Shown: positions 45,668 through 54,742 of the stretch, piece after piece
Layout: each line of letters opens with the position of its first letter
Position numbering within the stretch: the stretch's first letter is position 1
Assembly: GCF_022829365.1 (NCBI RefSeq)
Contig: NZ_JAKSYJ010000160.1
Coordinates: forward strand, 1-64,000
Direction: 5' to 3'
Length of the DNA stretch: 64,000 bases
Source: Methylobacterium sp. J-077
GTDB lineage: Bacteria; Pseudomonadota; Alphaproteobacteria; Rhizobiales; Beijerinckiaceae
Program-made: the position numbers and the translations under genes
Notes under the pieces: model-generated
What the model saw: only the letters and a program-made list of their open reading frames with translations
What the model was told of the DNA's origin: nothing
Database searches by the model: none

Positions 45668-47032
45668 ATGTCCGCCTTGAGGGACGATACGATCGGTATC
45701 GCGCCGAGCGCCGCCGACGGCGCGGCCGACCGCCGCCGTCGGATCTGGGCGATCGTCGGCTCGTCCTCGGGCAATCTGGTCGAGTGGTACGACTTCTACT
45801 GCTACGCGTTCTTCGCGCTCTACTTCGCGCCCGCCTTCTTCCCGAAGGGCGATTCCACGAGCCAGCTCCTCCAGACCGCAGGTATCTTCGCGGTGGGCTT
45901 CTTCATGCGGCCTGTGGGCGGCTGGCTGTTCGGGCGCATCGCCGACCGGGTCGGACGCCGGACCTCGATGGTCGTGTCGGTGCTGATGATGTGCTTCGGC
46001 TCGCTGCTGATCGGCATCCTGCCGACCTACGAGCATGTCGGCACCCTGGCGCCGGTGCTGCTGCTGCTCGCCCGCATGCTCCAGGGCCTGTCGGTGGGCG
46101 GCGAGTACGGCACCTCGGCGACCTACATGAGCGAGGTGGCGATCAAGGGGAAGCGGGGATTCTTCGCTTCGTTCCAGTACGTCACGCTGATCGGCGGCCA
46201 GTTGCTCGCCTCGCTGGTCCTAGTGCTGCTCCAGACCGTGATGACCGCGCCGGAGCTATCCGCCTGGGGCTGGCGCATCCCGTTCTTCATCGGCGCCGGG
46301 CTGGCGGTGGTGGCTCTCTATCTCCGGCGCTCGCTCGCCGAAACCAAGGAAGCCGGCGACAAGGAGAGTGCCGGCACCTTCGCTGAGCTGTTCAAGCACT
46401 GGCGAGCGTTCTGTGTCGTCCTAGCCTACACGGCCGGCGGGTCCTTGAGCTTCTACACGTTCACGACCTACATGCAAAAATACTTGGTCAACACCGCCGG
46501 CATGCCGAAGACGTCGGCGTCGCAGGTGATGACCGTGGTGCTGTTCGTCTACATGGCGATCCAGCCCCTGTTCGGCGCGCTCTCCGACAGGATCGGCCGC
46601 AAGACCAACATGCTGCTCTACAGCGGCCTCGGCACGCTCATGGTGGTGCCGCTGATGACGGCTCTGGGGACCAACAAGGATCCCTACCTCGCCTTCGCGC
46701 TGATCACCCTCGGCCTGGCCGTGGTGTCGTTCTACACGGGCATCAGCGGCATCGTGAAAGCCGAGCTGTTCCCCACCAACGTGCGGGCGCTGGGGGTCGG
46801 CCTATCCTACGCCCTCGCCAACGCCCTGTTCGGCGGCACCGCCGAGTTCGTCGCCCTGTGGTTCAAGGACAACGGCATGGAGAGCACGTTCTTCTGGTAC
46901 GTCACCGTGCTGATGGCGGTGGCCTTCGTGGGCTCGCTGATCATGCCGAACCCGAAGGTGCACGGCTATCTCGACGGCGCGGGCACCGTGGAGGAGGCGC
47001 TCGGGAAAAAGCGCCGCTTCGCCCACGCCTGA
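45668..47032 (+). CDS. KgtP-like metabolite:H+ symporter (MHS family MFS)
   Basis: A 454-residue MFS transporter of the metabolite:H+ symporter family, 12 helices. [19 protein letters not shown] at the start of TM1, [12 protein letters not shown] and [19 protein letters not shown] are typical for KgtP/ShiA-type proteins, and the sequence resembles alpha-ketoglutarate permease most. The substrate is inferred: a 2-oxo- or dicarboxylic acid. GGAGA precedes the ATG. No catabolic genes are adjacent. Confidence 0.85.
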   Translation: MSALRDDTIGIAPSAADGAADRRRRIWAIVGSSSGNLVEWYDFYCYAFFALYFAPAFFPKGDSTSQLLQTAGIFAVGFFMRPVGGWLFGRIADRVGRRTSMVVSVLMMCFGSLLIGILPTYEHVGTLAPVLLLLARMLQGLSVGGEYGTSATYMSEVAIKGKRGFFASFQYVTLIGGQLLASLVLVLLQTVMTAPELSAWGWRIPFFIGAGLAVVALYLRRSLAETKEAGDKESAGTFAELFKHWRAFCVVLAYTAGGSLSFYTFTTYMQKYLVNTAGMPKTSASQVMTVVLFVYMAIQPLFGALSDRIGRKTNMLLYSGLGTLMVVPLMTALGTNKDPYLAFALITLGLAVVSFYTGISGIVKAELFPTNVRALGVGLSYALANALFGGTAEFVALWFKDNGMESTFFWYVTVLMAVAFVGSLIMPNPKVHGYLDGAGTVEEALGKKRRFAHA

Positions 47033-47124
47033 AACCCGCAGACCGGGAGTTCGGGTGGACCGCCTGGTATTTTGTCGCTGATATACTCTCAGGCGGACGC
47101 GTCAGACGTCCGCGGGAGGATATC

Positions 47125-48294
47125 ATGCTCAAGATAGCCGCTGCCGGCGCGCTGACGCTGTTCTACCTCGGGGTTGGCTTCGCCCAGGCTGACGATTTCG
47201 GGCCGTTCAAGCCGACCCAGCCTTCCGGCTACTTCTTCGTCGACGGCCGCTACGAGACTGCGAACGGCCGGACCACCGCCCTCGGGCAGATGTTCGTCGA
47301 ATACCGCGCCCCGGCGCGGATCACGCAGCCCTATCCGGTGGTTATGGTCCATGGCACGGCGCAGACCGGGACCAACTTCCTCGGCACGCCCGACGGGCGG
47401 CCGGGCTGGGCCGACCGCTTCGCCGCCAAGGGTTTTGCGGTCTACGTGGTCGATCAGGTCGGGCGTGGCCGCTCGGGCGGCGACGCGGAGACGTACGGCC
47501 CCTATGCGCGCCTACCCGCAGAGGATCTGGAGACGGTCTTCACCGGGCAGGAACGCTCGGCGCTCTACCCGCAGGCAAGGATGCACACGCAATGGCCGGG
47601 CGGGCCAGGCCTGCGCGGCAACGCCGCCTTCGATCAGTTCTACCGCTCGCAGGTCCCCTACATCGCGAGCGCCTTAAAGAGCGAGGAGCTGGTCGACCCG
47701 GCGCTGATCGCGCTCCTGGAAAAAATCGGTCCGGCGATTGTCCTGACCCATTCGCAGGCCGGCGTGTTCGGCTGGGCGGTCTCGGACCAGCGGCCCGACC
47801 TCGTGAAGGCGCATGTCGCCGTCGAGCCGAACGGGCCGACGTTCTTCGACATCCGGTTCAAGGGCGGCACCGATTGGTACGAGCGGGTCGGCGACGCCCG
47901 GGCCCGCCCCTACGGGATCACCCGGGTGCCGCTGCATTTCGAGCCGCCGGTGAGCGGCCCGACCGACCTGACCGTGGTCCAGGCCGAGCGCGCGACTGCT
48001 CCGGACCGGATCCGCTGCTGGCTGCAGGCGGATCCCGCCCGCGCCCTGCCGAACCTCGCCAAGGTGCCGGCCGTGATCGTCACCGCGGAGGCCTCGTTCC
48101 GGGCTACCATGGACGATTGCACGGCGGCCTTCCTCACGCAGGCGGGCGCCAAGCCGGACCGGCTGGTGCTGGCCGATCACGGCATCCACGGCAACGGCCA
48201 CATGATGATGCTGGAATCGAACAGCGATCTGGTAGCCGACGCGATCGTCGGATGGATCGAGACGCGGATCGGCGCCGGCGCAGCCCGGCCTTAA
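47125..48294 (+). CDS. exported alpha/beta hydrolase
   Basis: A 389-residue alpha/beta-fold hydrolase with a signal peptide (about 1-23, LGVGFAQADD). The oxyanion HG is in VVMVHGTAQTG; the nucleophile elbow is THSQAG with Ser210 (a variant of GxSxG); acid and His lie in the C-terminal half (LADHGIHGNGHMMMLE). Such proteins are periplasmic esterases or lipases of unknown substrate. GGGAGGA precedes ATG 47125 by about 5 bases. It is 92 bases downstream of the KgtP-like gene. Confidence 0.8.
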   Translation: MLKIAAAGALTLFYLGVGFAQADDFGPFKPTQPSGYFFVDGRYETANGRTTALGQMFVEYRAPARITQPYPVVMVHGTAQTGTNFLGTPDGRPGWADRFAAKGFAVYVVDQVGRGRSGGDAETYGPYARLPAEDLETVFTGQERSALYPQARMHTQWPGGPGLRGNAAFDQFYRSQVPYIASALKSEELVDPALIALLEKIGPAIVLTHSQAGVFGWAVSDQRPDLVKAHVAVEPNGPTFFDIRFKGGTDWYERVGDARARPYGITRVPLHFEPPVSGPTDLTVVQAERATAPDRIRCWLQADPARALPNLAKVPAVIVTAEASFRATMDDCTAAFLTQAGAKPDRLVLADHGIHGNGHMMMLESNSDLVADAIVGWIETRIGAGAARP

Positions 48295-48349
48295 CCCCCT
48301 GCTTACCCTCTGCCGCGAGGGTACGGCCCGTCATACGACGAGGCTTTGC

Positions 48350-48631
48350 ATGACCGACATGACCGACACCGTGGGCGTCGCGGGCGACCGCATCCGCTCG
48401 ATCATCGAGCGCGTGGAGCGGCTGGAGGAGGAGATCAAGGACCTGATGGAGGCGAAGAAGGAGATCTTCGCAGAAGCCAAGGGCGAGGGCCTAGACGTCA
48501 AGATCCTCAAGGAAATCCTGAAGATCCGCAAGCAGGACAAGGACGAGCGCGACGAGCACGAGACGCTGCTCGACGTCTACCTGCGCGCGATGGATGCGCC
48601 CGCCCCGGCCCCGATCAAGGCGGCCGCCTGA
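48350..48631 (+). CDS. gapR: GapR-family nucleoid protein (DUF2312)
   Basis: A 93-residue coiled-coil protein of the DUF2312/UPF0335 family. GDRIRSIIERVERLEEEIKDL, then IFAEAKGEGLDVKILKEILK, matches Caulobacter GapR, which binds overtwisted AT-rich DNA and stimulates type II topoisomerases ahead of replication and transcription. Length and helix pattern fit. An ATG pair is present (48350 and, in frame, 48359). It converges on purC with a hairpin between them. Functional assignment is by family. Confidence 0.85.
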   Translation: MTDMTDTVGVAGDRIRSIIERVERLEEEIKDLMEAKKEIFAEAKGEGLDVKILKEILKIRKQDKDERDEHETLLDVYLRAMDAPAPAPIKAAA

Positions 48632-48642
48632 CGGTATGGGAG

Positions 48643-48667
48643 GGGACGGCGCACCGCGTGCCGTCCC
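48643..48667. terminator. hairpin between convergent gapR and purC
   Basis: Arms GGGACGGC (48643-48650) and GCCGTCCC (48660-48667), 8 perfect pairs, lie in the 40-base gap between the two stops. No T-tract is present, so a bidirectional Rho-assisted or structural role is possible. Confidence 0.4.
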
Positions 48668-48671
48668 GCCC

Positions 48672-49661
48672 TCAGACGATCGGGTTGTCCGCCAGGTAGA
48701 CGGCGATGTTACGGTGGACGCGTTCGAGCGGCGCCTCGTTCGAGTCGGGCAGCATGAAGCGCGCCCCGGTGATTGTCTCGTAAGCGCGGATGTAGACCGC
48801 AGCGGTCTCCAAGATGATTTCCGCCGGGATCTCGGGGATCGGATCCTTGTAGGGATCGCAGCGGGCCACGACCCAGTTTCGCACGAAGTCCTTGTCGAAG
48901 CTTTCCGGGGCTGAACCCGATGCGAAGCGTTCGGGGTAGCTCTCTGCGAACCAGTAGCGGCTGCTGTCCGGGGTATGGATCTCGTCGGCGAGAACGATAC
49001 GGCCCGCCGGGTCGGTGCCGAACTCGTATTTCGTGTCGGCCAGGATCAGCCCGCGCTCGGCTGCCAGGTCTTGCCCGCGGGCGAACAGGGCCAGGGCCGC
49101 CTCGGAGACGGTTTGCCACTGCTCCGGGCTGAGCAGGTTGCGCTGCAGGATCTCGGCTTCCGTCAGCGGCTCGTCATGGCCCCCGTCGAACGCCTTGGTC
49201 GTGGGCGTGATGATCGCCTCCGGCAGGCGCTGGTTCGGACGCATCCCGTCCGGGAAGCGATGCCCGTACATCTCCCGCTCGCCGGCCCGGTAGCGCGTGA
49301 GCACCGAGGTTGAAGTCGTGCCCGCGAGGTAGCCGCGCACGACCACCTCCACGGGCAAAATCTCGAGACGCCGGCCGACCACCACGTTCGGGTCCGGATA
49401 GGCCAGGACGTGGTTCGAGCAGAGATCGGCGGTGCGCTCGAACCAGTAGCGCGCCGTCTGCGTGAGCACCTGCCCCTTGAACGGGATCGCGGCGAGCGCC
49501 CGGTCGAAGGCGCTGATCCGGTCCGAGGTGATCAGGATGCGCCGCCCGTCCGGCAGGTCGTAATTGTCCCGGACCTTGCCGCGGTAATGGTTCGGCAGTT
49601 CGGGCAGGGTCGCCTCGCGCAGGACCTGATGGGCGTGCGGGGCGAGATCTGCCGTGTTCAT
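48672..49661 (-). CDS. purC: phosphoribosylaminoimidazole-succinocarboxamide synthase
   Basis: A 329-residue SAICAR synthetase that joins aspartate to CAIR in purine biosynthesis, the longer yeast Ade1-like form. Motifs: [31 protein letters not shown] and [13 protein letters not shown] 49659-49661 gives the standard N-terminus; the longer frame to 49847 lacks support. Convergent with gapR. Its promoter would lie in the 490-base AT-richer gap upstream. Confidence 0.95.
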   Translation of the reverse strand: MNTADLAPHAHQVLREATLPELPNHYRGKVRDNYDLPDGRRILITSDRISAFDRALAAIPFKGQVLTQTARYWFERTADLCSNHVLAYPDPNVVVGRRLEILPVEVVVRGYLAGTTSTSVLTRYRAGEREMYGHRFPDGMRPNQRLPEAIITPTTKAFDGGHDEPLTEAEILQRNLLSPEQWQTVSEAALALFARGQDLAAERGLILADTKYEFGTDPAGRIVLADEIHTPDSSRYWFAESYPERFASGSAPESFDKDFVRNWVVARCDPYKDPIPEIPAEIILETAAVYIRAYETITGARFMLPDSNEAPLERVHRNIAVYLADNPIV

Positions 49662-50154
49662 CGAAGGGTTCCGTGGGGCTGCACGGCGATCGCGCCGTCC
49701 GCCGTGTGTGCGCGGACGGGACTGAGATTTCCAGCCCCCGTCGCTTCTCACATCACCGACGGCCGCACGATCGAGGCTATCGGACATGATGTCGACGATC
49801 TCAGCCTCGGAACGCGGCGTCGCTGCGTCCGGCCATGTCATCGGCACGAACCATCTTTGTCGGATTGCGCTTTTGCTCGTGGCACCAGAAAAGCCCTGCC
49901 CCTAAGGGCAATGTCATCGATAATCGATCAACCCTACGATGTTTTTAGCCGACGCATATGCGGGTGATCCGTGTTGCGGCTTACAATCGAGATCTCAGTC
50001 AAAATGAGACTCTATCCAGTTCCGATTTTTGAATGGCAGTCTTCCCTCTATGGCTAAGGTGAAGTCCTGCTGCTATGCCCTGCCCAACTCAGCCCGCGAG
50101 TATGAACGCTGATGGCAGCGAGACCGCGTGTGCTCGCCGGCCAGCGGAGGCGCG
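49662..50154. other. AT-richer divergent intergenic region, purC / Crp-Fnr gene
   Basis: No gene is supported in this 493-base region. It carries ATCGATAATCGAT (49916-49928), a perfect 13-base palindrome, TGCCC/GGGCA arms around CTAA (49898-49911), and TCTCA...TGAGA around 49994-50010. It is lower in GC than its surroundings and probably holds the promoters of purC and the Crp/Fnr regulator, which might bind one of these palindromes. Confidence 0.45.
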
Positions 50155-50907
50155 ATGACGGGATCTCTGCAGCAGACCAGCAAACATCCCTTCGTTCGCA
50201 AGATCGACAGCATCGCCCTCTTCACCCTCACGGACGACGAGCGGACCGCGCTCCACGCTCTGCCCATGCAGATGGCGCAGTTCGAAGCCTATCAGGATAT
50301 CGTGCGCGAGGGAGACCGGCCCGCGCGCTGCTTCGCCCTGCTCGAAGGTATCGCCTGCACCTACAAGGCCACGCAGGCCGGCAAGCGTCAGGTGATGGCC
50401 TACCACGTCGCCGGTGATGTGCCGGACGTGCAGAGCCTGCACCTCAAGGTCCTCGACATCAGCATCGGTACCGTCGGCCCGTGCAAAATCGGGTTCGTGC
50501 AGCACGACGCGGTCCGGGCACTTCTGCGGGCTTTTCCGAGGCTGGGTGACGCCCTGTGGCGCGCGACGCTGATCGACGCTGCCCTGGTTCGCGAGTGGAT
50601 GCTCAACACCGGTCGCCGGGATGCCTATGCCCGCATGGCCCATCTCTTCTGCGAACTGATCACGCGTCTGGGCGTCGTCGGTCTCGCTCCCGACCGGAGC
50701 TGTGACCTGCCGATGACGCAGCCCGAACTGGCGGATGCCCTCGGGATCACGCCGGTTCATGTCAACCGCACGATCCGTGACCTCAAGACCGCCGGATTGG
50801 TGACGCTGCGCAGCCGGCGCCTGACGGTTCACGACTGGGAGGGTCTGCAGCATGCGGCCGAGTTCGACCCAACCTACCTGCACCTGACTGATTCGGACCC
50901 GGCTTGA
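50155..50907 (+). CDS. Crp/Fnr family transcriptional regulator
   Basis: A 250-residue regulator: cyclic-nucleotide-binding-like beta roll (about 25-140, EGDRPARCFALLEGIACTY), dimer helix (about 145-170) and a C-terminal winged helix (TQPELADALGITPVHVNRTI). There is no N-terminal Cys cluster of FNR, so redox sensing by a 4Fe-4S cluster is unlikely; Cys residues are scattered. GCGGAGG precedes ATG 50155. Many such proteins in Methylobacterium respond to oxygen or light through partners. The effector is unknown. Confidence 0.85.
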   Translation: MTGSLQQTSKHPFVRKIDSIALFTLTDDERTALHALPMQMAQFEAYQDIVREGDRPARCFALLEGIACTYKATQAGKRQVMAYHVAGDVPDVQSLHLKVLDISIGTVGPCKIGFVQHDAVRALLRAFPRLGDALWRATLIDAALVREWMLNTGRRDAYARMAHLFCELITRLGVVGLAPDRSCDLPMTQPELADALGITPVHVNRTIRDLKTAGLVTLRSRRLTVHDWEGLQHAAEFDPTYLHLTDSDPA

Positions 50908-50922
50908 TGCCCGTGACCCCGC

Positions 50923-51540
50923 TCAGTTCATCTGCGCGCGACGGGTATGCCGTTCCTGTTCTGCAAGCTTGCGTCCCAGGTCGAGCAGAAGCGCGTCGGC
51001 CCGGGCCTTGAGGGCCGGATCCTGCAGTTCGCAGATCGCCCGATGGGCCGCCATGGCGAAATCCGCCGCCCGCTCCAGCGGCGGCTCCGCCTCATGGAGC
51101 GCGGCCGGGTAGAGAGCGCCGGCGGCACCCGCGCTTTTCCGCACGTCCGTGATATCGACGATGATCCCGCGGCCGCTGACCGGCTGCCCCCGATGGTCGG
51201 ACAAGAAGCGGCCCCGGCCGAGCACCCACCGGGTGATGCCGTCAGCTGAGCAGACTCGGTATTCGATCGCGTAGAGATCACCGTCGCGGCTGCGCTGACG
51301 GATGAGGGCCAGCACGCGGTCCCGATCTTCCGGATGAATGCCGGCCACGAAGGCCGCGAGCGGCAGCCCCGCTTCGGCGGCTTCCGGATCGACATTGAAC
51401 AGCAGCGCCACGAACATATCGGCTCGGATAAAATCCGAAGCACCGTCCCAGAACCAGTTGCCGATCACATCGAGCGCGTCGAGTGCCCCCTGGAAAGCCG
51501 TCGAGAAACTCTGGTATACAAAAAGCTTGGATTTGGGCAT
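50923..51540 (-). CDS. PAS-domain protein (no output domain)
   Basis: A 205-residue protein. A single PAS fold at about 20-135 includes IHPEDRDRVLALIRQRSRDG and YRVCSADGITRWVLGRGRF, typical of a PAS_3 sensor. The C-terminal helical tail (about 150-205) is charged and may mediate dimerisation. No kinase, cyclase or DNA-binding domain is present, so it probably acts by protein-protein contact. Convergent with the Crp/Fnr gene (15-base gap), hinting at a joint regulatory role (inference). Confidence 0.7.
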   Translation of the reverse strand: MPKSKLFVYQSFSTAFQGALDALDVIGNWFWDGASDFIRADMFVALLFNVDPEAAEAGLPLAAFVAGIHPEDRDRVLALIRQRSRDGDLYAIEYRVCSADGITRWVLGRGRFLSDHRGQPVSGRGIIVDITDVRKSAGAAGALYPAALHEAEPPLERAADFAMAAHRAICELQDPALKARADALLLDLGRKLAEQERHTRRAQMN

Positions 51541-51822
51541 CGCAAGGTTTGGTTCCGAACCGGAATCTAACCATGTCTAGTCGATCGTTTCACAACTTCA
51601 AGGGGAAATAAGACTCATAAGATCAACCGTTGCGTGTTTGTAACGGTTTATGCGCGAGGACTTCCGGCTCGCTTTGCGGAGATCGAGCCGTTAATCCGGC
51701 GCGGGGGGCAGGATCAGTCGCCGATGCGGTCGCCAGACTCACTGCGACGGTGCTGGTCCGGACTCGATCCGCGATCGCCCCATCATCGAATGCTGCGATG
51801 TTCCGGTCGGTCCTGCCTGCCG

Positions 51823-52032
51823 TCAACCGGTTCCGGCGCTCCGTCGTGCCAGCCGTTCGGCCTCGTCCCGCCAGGAGTCGCGCTCGGCCTGGACCGCCTC
51901 GATCCGGGCGTGCAGATGGCCGGCATCAATCGCCGTCTCCATCAGCATGTCCTGGGCGGAGGCGAGTTGCGCGCGCAACTCCGCATTCTCGGTGGCCAGC
52001 GCCAGGAGGAGAGCGGCCACGTCATCGCCCAT
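51823..52032 (-). CDS. small coiled-coil hypothetical protein
   Basis: A 69-residue, helix-only protein starting MGDDVAALLLALATENAELRAQ with heptad-like spacing to RIEAVQAERDSWRDEAERLARR. GAGGCG lies just before ATG 52030-52032. Function unknown; resembles small leucine-zipper-like proteins. It is upstream of the PAS gene on the same strand, but 282 bases apart, and 133 bases downstream of the ketopantoate-reductase-like gene. Confidence 0.6.
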   Translation of the reverse strand: MGDDVAALLLALATENAELRAQLASAQDMLMETAIDAGHLHARIEAVQAERDSWRDEAERLARRSAGTG

Positions 52033-52165
52033 CCATGCGCCTCGCCGCCCGCGTCCGAGCAGGCGCATCTACCTGGGCCGGGCGCCGGCTACAACCGTAC
52101 CCGGCAAACCTTCGCGCGGCCCTGGTGGCGCCGGACGTGCTTCGCGCGCGCGGCGCTGGGCCCGG

Positions 52166-53215
52166 TCATCCCTCGATCACCCGCTCATCGAGCTTCCGGT
52201 CGACGATCTGGACCGTGCGGTCGATCTCGGCATCGGGGGTGCCGAGCTGGTGCGAGATCAGCTTCACCAGCAGGTCGACGCGCTCGATGAACGGTGTGCC
52301 GTTCGCCACCGCCCGGGCGGCCGAGGACGGCTTGAGCAGGCTCTCGGCGGCCTTGGCGTATTTCTCGAACGGCACCTGATCCTGTGGGTCTGCGCCCAGC
52401 TTTCGGGCGATGCCGTCGACGTGCTCGTAGATCGCGCGGGACTTGGCGAGATCGCCATGCACCGCGTCGCGGATCGATTGCGGCTCCTGGGGGGTGATGC
52501 AGCGGTAGTTGCCGGTGAGCAGCATCGACCATTTCGCCAGCGGGACGAACAGCGAGTCGAACACCTTGAGCTTCACCGGGACGTCTTGGCCGTCGAGACG
52601 CACGGCGTCGATATCGGCCTCCAGTTCGCGCAGCAGCCGGTTGTGAGCCTCGTCGGCGAAGGTCGCGGCCTTGAAGTTGGTGGGCAGTCCGACATGAAGA
52701 ACGTTCGCGCCCTCGTCCGGCGGACGGAATGCCTGCGGATCGGGGGAGCAGAGGGAGACGAGGCCCGGCTCGAAGCGATCCCAGACGCCGGCATTGGTGT
52801 AGGCGTCCTCAAGGTCCATCGCGGCCAGGGCCGGAATTCGCTTCAGATACGGCAGGGGTGGCATGTTCATGATCGAGAGGCACGGTAGCTTGGCCGCCGC
52901 GATCTTGATCATCAGGACCCGGATCGTGTGGTTGTTGTATTGCGGCTCCTGCATGGCGAGGCCGACCAGGTCGTAGCGTGATGGGTCGATCTCTTCCGGC
53001 GGGGCGGCGTCCAGGGTGCCGGGCAGGTCGCGCGACTGGATCGCGCGGTGGTTCGGCTCATCCCGCAGCTTGATGCGGACTTCGGTCCCATCCTGATTGA
53101 TCAAATCGGCGGTCTTCCGGCGGCAGACCAGCGTCACGTTGTGCCCGGCCATCAGCAGCTTGGTCGCCAGCAGGGAGCCGTACGAGGCTCCCAGGATCAG
53201 GATGTTGCGCGGCAT
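52166..53215 (-). CDS. ketopantoate reductase (ApbA/PanE)-like oxidoreductase
   Basis: A 349-residue protein with an N-terminal nucleotide-binding fold (ILGASYGSLLATKLL, GxxxGxxxA at 9-17) and a C-terminal helical domain typical of ApbA/PanE. It is longer than true PanE (about 300 residues). A role in pantoate synthesis is uncertain; it may act on a different 2-oxoacid or opine-type substrate. The ATG at 53213-53215 has GGAAG close upstream. The palindrome TTGGTATACCAA at 53350-53361 lies 135 bases upstream and could be an operator. Confidence 0.65.
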   Translation of the reverse strand: MPRNILILGASYGSLLATKLLMAGHNVTLVCRRKTADLINQDGTEVRIKLRDEPNHRAIQSRDLPGTLDAAPPEEIDPSRYDLVGLAMQEPQYNNHTIRVLMIKIAAAKLPCLSIMNMPPLPYLKRIPALAAMDLEDAYTNAGVWDRFEPGLVSLCSPDPQAFRPPDEGANVLHVGLPTNFKAATFADEAHNRLLRELEADIDAVRLDGQDVPVKLKVFDSLFVPLAKWSMLLTGNYRCITPQEPQSIRDAVHGDLAKSRAIYEHVDGIARKLGADPQDQVPFEKYAKAAESLLKPSSAARAVANGTPFIERVDLLVKLISHQLGTPDAEIDRTVQIVDRKLDERVIEG

Positions 53216-53349
53216 GCTTCCACTCCCAAGCTATGTCTTTGTCGTATGCCGGGGCGAGCCCGTATGGCGTACGGGTTCAGGCTTTCCGCAAGCCGGGTCC
53301 GGCCCTGTGCCCGGCAGCGTAGCGAAGCTTGTTCTGGGATGCCACCAGC

Positions 53350-53361
53350 TTGGTATACCAA
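53350..53361. promoter_or_regulatory. perfect palindrome, candidate FadR/GntR-type operator
   Basis: TTGGTATACCAA is a perfect 12-base palindrome followed by AAAAATTTG. It fits the t-GT-N-AC-a type half-site pattern of FadR/FCD-subfamily GntR regulators (general family knowledge). A near copy, TGGTATACA followed by AAAA, lies at 51512-51520 inside the PAS gene. No GntR gene is in the window; the target gene would be the one ending at 52166. Confidence 0.4.
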
Positions 53362-53693
53362 AAAATTTGACTGCGCCGGTGATCAGCATTTTCGAGCGCC
53401 GACGCTCTCAGCGAGGAACGTCGCTGGATTGGGATCGGTACGTGGCTGCAGAATGGCCTGCGAGCGAGGCCTGTTGCGAGCCGTGGAATTCCAGGCAGAC
53501 GTGGCCAGGCACGATCGACAGGGCAGCCAGCCGACGGACTGCGCTCAAGCTGCAGGTTCTGGAGCGGATGATCGGGACGGCACCACGCTCGACGGTGAGT
53601 CGCTAGGAGCGCTGGATCGACCTCAAGGCCCACCATCGGCCGTCACGGGCCGCAAGGCTCAAAGCTGCGTCGGAGAGGTTTTATCAGCACCAT

Positions 53694-53710
53694 CTCCCGC
53701 TCAGCGGGAG
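53694..53710 (-). terminator. hairpin downstream of tRNA-Phe
   Basis: CTCCCGC (53694-53700) and GCGGGAG (53704-53710) form a perfect 7-base stem around TCA, extendable with a one-base bulge to the CACCATC/GATGGTG flanks. It immediately follows the tRNA 3' end on the minus strand, where a short A/T stretch (ATAAAACC) follows. Likely transcript end or processing signal. Confidence 0.5.
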
Positions 53711-53712
53711 GA

Positions 53713-53788
53713 TGGTGCCCAGGGGCGGAATCGAACCACCGACACTGCGATTTTCAGTCGCATGCTCTACCAACTGAGCTACCTGGGC
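53713..53788 (-). tRNA. tRNA-Phe (GAA)
   Basis: The complement reads GCCCAGGTAGCTCAGTTGG through the D arm, then an anticodon loop CTGAAAA flanked by TGCGA/TCGCA stems (anticodon GAA), T arm GGTTCGATTCC and acceptor arm CCTGGGC plus discriminator A with encoded CCA (53713-53715). All four arms pair correctly, 76 bases including CCA. A functional tRNA-Phe. Confidence 0.95.
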
Positions 53789-53894
53789 GTCGCCCGCGCC
53801 ACCGTGGGCCCCGGACGCCGCGGGGTATAGTCAGGCGTTTGGGGCTTGTCCAGCCTTGCCGTGACATCGGCGTGACGCGGATGCCGGAAAAATT

Positions 53895-54092
53895 TCAGCG
53901 CTCCGGATCGGGCTCCGGCGGTGGCGCGTCGGGATCGAGGTCCTCGGGAATCGCATAGCGCTCGTTCAGCCAGCGGCCGAGATCGACATCGGCGCAGCGC
54001 TGCGAGCAGAATGGGCGGAATTCTTCCACCTCGGGGCGCCGACAGATCGGGCAGGCCGGGCGACGCTCTCGGCGAATAGGCAACTCCATCAT
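53895..54092 (-). CDS. yacG: DNA gyrase inhibitor YacG
   Basis: A 65-residue zinc-finger protein with Cys14, Cys17, Cys29 and Cys33 (CPICRR and CSQRC) and the DLGRWLNE segment characteristic of YacG, which binds GyrB and inhibits gyrase. Tail rich in Asp/Pro. Adjacent ATG codons (54092 and 54089) overlap the maf stop. The maf-yacG pair is conserved in Alphaproteobacteria; the usual upstream infA is not in this window. Confidence 0.85.
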   Translation of the reverse strand: MMELPIRRERRPACPICRRPEVEEFRPFCSQRCADVDLGRWLNERYAIPEDLDPDAPPPEPDPER

Positions 54093-54742
54093 GCGAGGCT
54101 GCCCCAGGCGGCCCGGACCGGATAGCCCTCGCCGTCGAGCAGGCTCATGGTCTCGTAAAGCGGCAGGCCGACCACGGCGCTATACGAGCCGACCAGCTTC
54201 ACCACGAAAGCGCCGGCCAGGCCCTGGATCGCGTAGCCGCCCGCCTTCCCGCGCCACTCGCCCGAGGCGAGATAGCCCTGGATGTCGCGGCCGGAGAGAC
54301 GCTTGAAGCGCACGCGGGTCTCGACGATCCGCTCCCGCCGTCCGTTCGGCGACATCAGGCAGATCGCCGTGAACACCCTATGCGGCCGTCCGGAAAGGAG
54401 GCGCAGGCAATCGGCGGCCTCGTCCGGCCCCTCGGCCTTGGGGAGGACGCGGCGGCCGACCGCCACCACCGTGTCGGCCGCGAGGAGCCAAGTCGGCACC
54501 TTACGGTCCTGATGGTGGAGCGCAGCCTCCGCGGCCGAGAGCTTGGTGCGTGCGAGGCGCCGGGCCAACTCGCGCGGCGGCTCGGCCTTGCGCGGCGTCT
54601 CGTCGATGTCGGCGGGCAGAAGCGAATCCGGCTCGATGCCGATCTGCTGCAGCAGCGCCAGGCGGCGCGGCGAGCCGGAGGCGAGCACGAACCGGGTGGC
54701 CGGCCCCTGCGCCGGGCCGATCGCTTCAGGTGTGGCGTCCAT
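54089..54742 (-). CDS. maf: Maf-family nucleoside triphosphate pyrophosphatase
   Basis: A 217-residue Maf protein that hydrolyses dTTP/UTP or modified nucleotides and influences septum formation. Family motifs: [43 protein letters not shown] and [15 protein letters not shown] 54740-54742 after GGAACA; the open frame continues to 55054. It overlaps yacG by 4 bases. Its leader contains alternative hairpins at 54791-54869. Confidence 0.9.
   Translation of the reverse strand: MDATPEAIGPAQGPATRFVLASGSPRRLALLQQIGIEPDSLLPADIDETPRKAEPPRELARRLARTKLSAAEAALHHQDRKVPTWLLAADTVVAVGRRVLPKAEGPDEAADCLRLLSGRPHRVFTAICLMSPNGRRERIVETRVRFKRLSGRDIQGYLASGEWRGKAGGYAIQGLAGAFVVKLVGSYSAVVGLPLYETMSLLDGEGYPVRAAWGSLA

Larger units (their letters stand above)
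53216..53712. other. intergenic region upstream of the ketopantoate-reductase-like gene
   Basis: No intact gene is supported in these 497 bases. Both strands have 100-170 codon open frames with unnatural composition. The plus frame ends in the well-known GGIEPPTLRFS artefact produced by the adjacent tRNA. Apart from a palindrome at 53350 and a hairpin next to the tRNA, no structure was seen. Confidence 0.4.

Noticed and set aside
53048..53830. 260-residue plus-strand frame with a GGIEPPTLRFS-like end
   Set aside because: This peptide is the classic false product of a tRNA gene read in the wrong direction; the tRNA-Phe at 53713-53788 explains it.
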